DNA from: Rhizobium sp. CC-YZS058
GTDB lineage: Bacteria; Pseudomonadota; Alphaproteobacteria; Rhizobiales; Rhizobiaceae
Length of the DNA: 64,000 nucleotides
Reading direction: 5' to 3'
NCBI RefSeq assembly: GCF_034720595.1
Contig: NZ_JAYESJ010000001.1
Location: forward strand, 4,205,501-4,269,500
Below, piece after piece: positions 63,079 through 64,000 of this stretch. Numbering within the stretch: the first letter of the stretch is position 1; each line of letters starts with the position of its first letter. The translations under genes and the position numbers were made by a program. The notes beneath the pieces were generated by a model. The model was not told where the DNA came from, ran no database searches, and saw only the letters and a program-made list of their open reading frames with translations.

Positions 63079-64000
63079 ATGGCCAAGAAGACGTCCCTCG
63101 ATGTAGCGAAAGCGGCCGGCGTCTCGCTGTCTACAGTCGATCGCGTGCTCAACGGGCGCGGCGGTGTCAGTGAGGACAAGGAACGCAAGGTGCTCGCCGC
63201 GGCACGCAGCCTTCAGATCAACCGCGTGCTTGACACGCGCGCGGTCCGCACCCTTCGTATCGCTGTCTTCCTGCAGTCGCAGGACAACCCGTACCACGCT
63301 GCCCTCCAGGAGGGGTTCGAGGCCGCTAACCGCGACGGCGGGCGCTACAATCTCCGTTTCGAGATACATCACATCGATCCCCCACGCCCTGCCGCCACTG
63401 CCCGGCTCGTCTATGCGGTTGCAGGACGCTGCGACGGAATAGTGATCGTCAGTTCGCAGGACGAGGAGATCGCGGCCGCTCTGAGGAATTTCGGTCAGTC
63501 GGGCAAACCGGTGCTTACGTTGGCCACAGACCTACGTAATGCCGGGAGGACTGCGTATGTGGGACCCGACAACCGCATGGCAGGTCGCGTCGCGGGCGAC
63601 CTGATGGGAAGGTTGCTCGGCCGCGAGGGTGGCGAGATCGTCGTCATCTCGGGCATGCTCTCCATGATCGGTCACGAGGAACGTGAAATGGGCTTCCGCG
63701 CGGTGCTGCGCGAGCGTCACCCGGCCTGTAGGATCGCGGAGGTCATGCAGAGCATGGAGCGCAGCGAGCTCGCGGGCGACCTCGTCTTCACCGCGTTGAG
63801 AAGCAATCCCCATGTGAGGGGGATATACAACGTTTCGGCCGGAGCGCAGCCGGTGGTCGACGCGATAAGGCGGCTGAACAAGAGCAGGGACGTCGTATTC
63901 ATCACCCACGAGCTTACAGAGGATCGCCGCCGCCTTATGCGTCAGGGTCTGATCGACGCCGTTCTCGACCAGGATGCCAAGCTCGAAGTCGATCTTGCGA
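63079..64000 (+). CDS. LacI-family regulator, truncated by the window edge
   Basis: The gene starts at ATG 63079 with GGAGGTG upstream and is open to the last base of the window, giving at least 307 residues. The HTH is SLDVAKAAGVSLSTVDRVLN (residues 5-24), followed by GRGG, and the ligand domain begins at about residue 60 (TLRIAVFLQSQDNPYHAALQ). It shares the VDRVLNGR helix with the regulator at 42890. It is divergent from the dehydrogenase operon, of which it is probably the regulator. The 3' end is missing only because the window stops. Confidence 0.9.
   Translation, partial: MAKKTSLDVAKAAGVSLSTVDRVLNGRGGVSEDKERKVLAAARSLQINRVLDTRAVRTLRIAVFLQSQDNPYHAALQEGFEAANRDGGRYNLRFEIHHIDPPRPAATARLVYAVAGRCDGIVIVSSQDEEIAAALRNFGQSGKPVLTLATDLRNAGRTAYVGPDNRMAGRVAGDLMGRLLGREGGEIVVISGMLSMIGHEEREMGFRAVLRERHPACRIAEVMQSMERSELAGDLVFTALRSNPHVRGIYNVSAGAQPVVDAIRRLNKSRDVVFITHELTEDRRRLMRQGLIDAVLDQDAKLEVDLA

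Noticed and set aside
1..64000. Search for tRNA, rRNA, CRISPR arrays, transposases, integrases and replication genes
   Set aside because: None recognised. No direct-repeat array or transposase motif was seen, although the 9.3-26 kb block looks accessory.

Overview
The window is GC-rich DNA from an alphaproteobacterium, most likely a Rhizobiaceae member (Rhizobium, Sinorhizobium or Agrobacterium type), and probably a chromid or megaplasmid. The evidence is the density of solute-binding-protein ABC sugar importers, a long IolC with a fused C-terminal DUF2090 domain, an RpiR-type regulator closing the inositol operon, and LacI regulators carrying the VDRVLNGR helix. No rRNA, tRNA, CRISPR array, insertion sequence or replication origin was seen. 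All calls come from reading the sequence; no database search was run.

Layout. (1) 0.4-9.3 kb: a GntR-controlled sugar locus. A minus-strand operon (GntR, ROK kinase, SIS sugar isomerase) and a GMC oxidoreductase lie next to a plus-strand CUT1 importer (binding protein, two permeases, ATPase). A shared 25-bp operator-like site precedes both the regulator and the importer. (2) 9.3-26 kb: a mixed accessory block with wider gaps. It holds AraC/SDR, a HipBA toxin-antitoxin pair with visible promoter and operators, a PAS-PAS-GGDEF-EAL protein, a TIR-domain protein with a small downstream partner, MarR plus an FAD monooxygenase with palindromic operators, a DUF6894 protein, a PPP-family phosphatase, a PheA/TfdB-type monooxygenase and an EamA exporter. 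(3) 26.5-33.7 kb: a LacI-controlled CUT1 importer with a cytoplasmic GH127 beta-L-arabinofuranosidase. (4) 34.2-42.8 kb: LysR, SDR, split transketolase, a CUT2 (ribose-type) importer and an amidohydrolase/lactonase; the substrate is unknown. (5) 42.9-51.7 kb: LacI, then a second CUT2 importer with two paralogous binding proteins, followed by an IolH-like isomerase, an inositol 2-dehydrogenase and a TIM-barrel protein. (6) 51.8-58.7 kb: iolC-iolD-iolE-iolB, a tautomerase and an RpiR regulator. (7) 58.7-64 kb: a minus-strand operon of three Gfo/Idh/MocA dehydrogenases and an IolE-like TIM barrel, divergent from a LacI gene that runs off the window.

How it fits together. Regions 5-7 look like one large inositol or inositol-isomer programme: uptake, oxidation (IolG), dehydration (IolE), ring cleavage (IolD), isomerisation (IolB), then phosphorylation and aldol cleavage (IolC). 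No methylmalonate-semialdehyde dehydrogenase (iolA) is present here. A repeated feature across the window is a GC-rich hairpin immediately after every one of the five ABC binding-protein genes.
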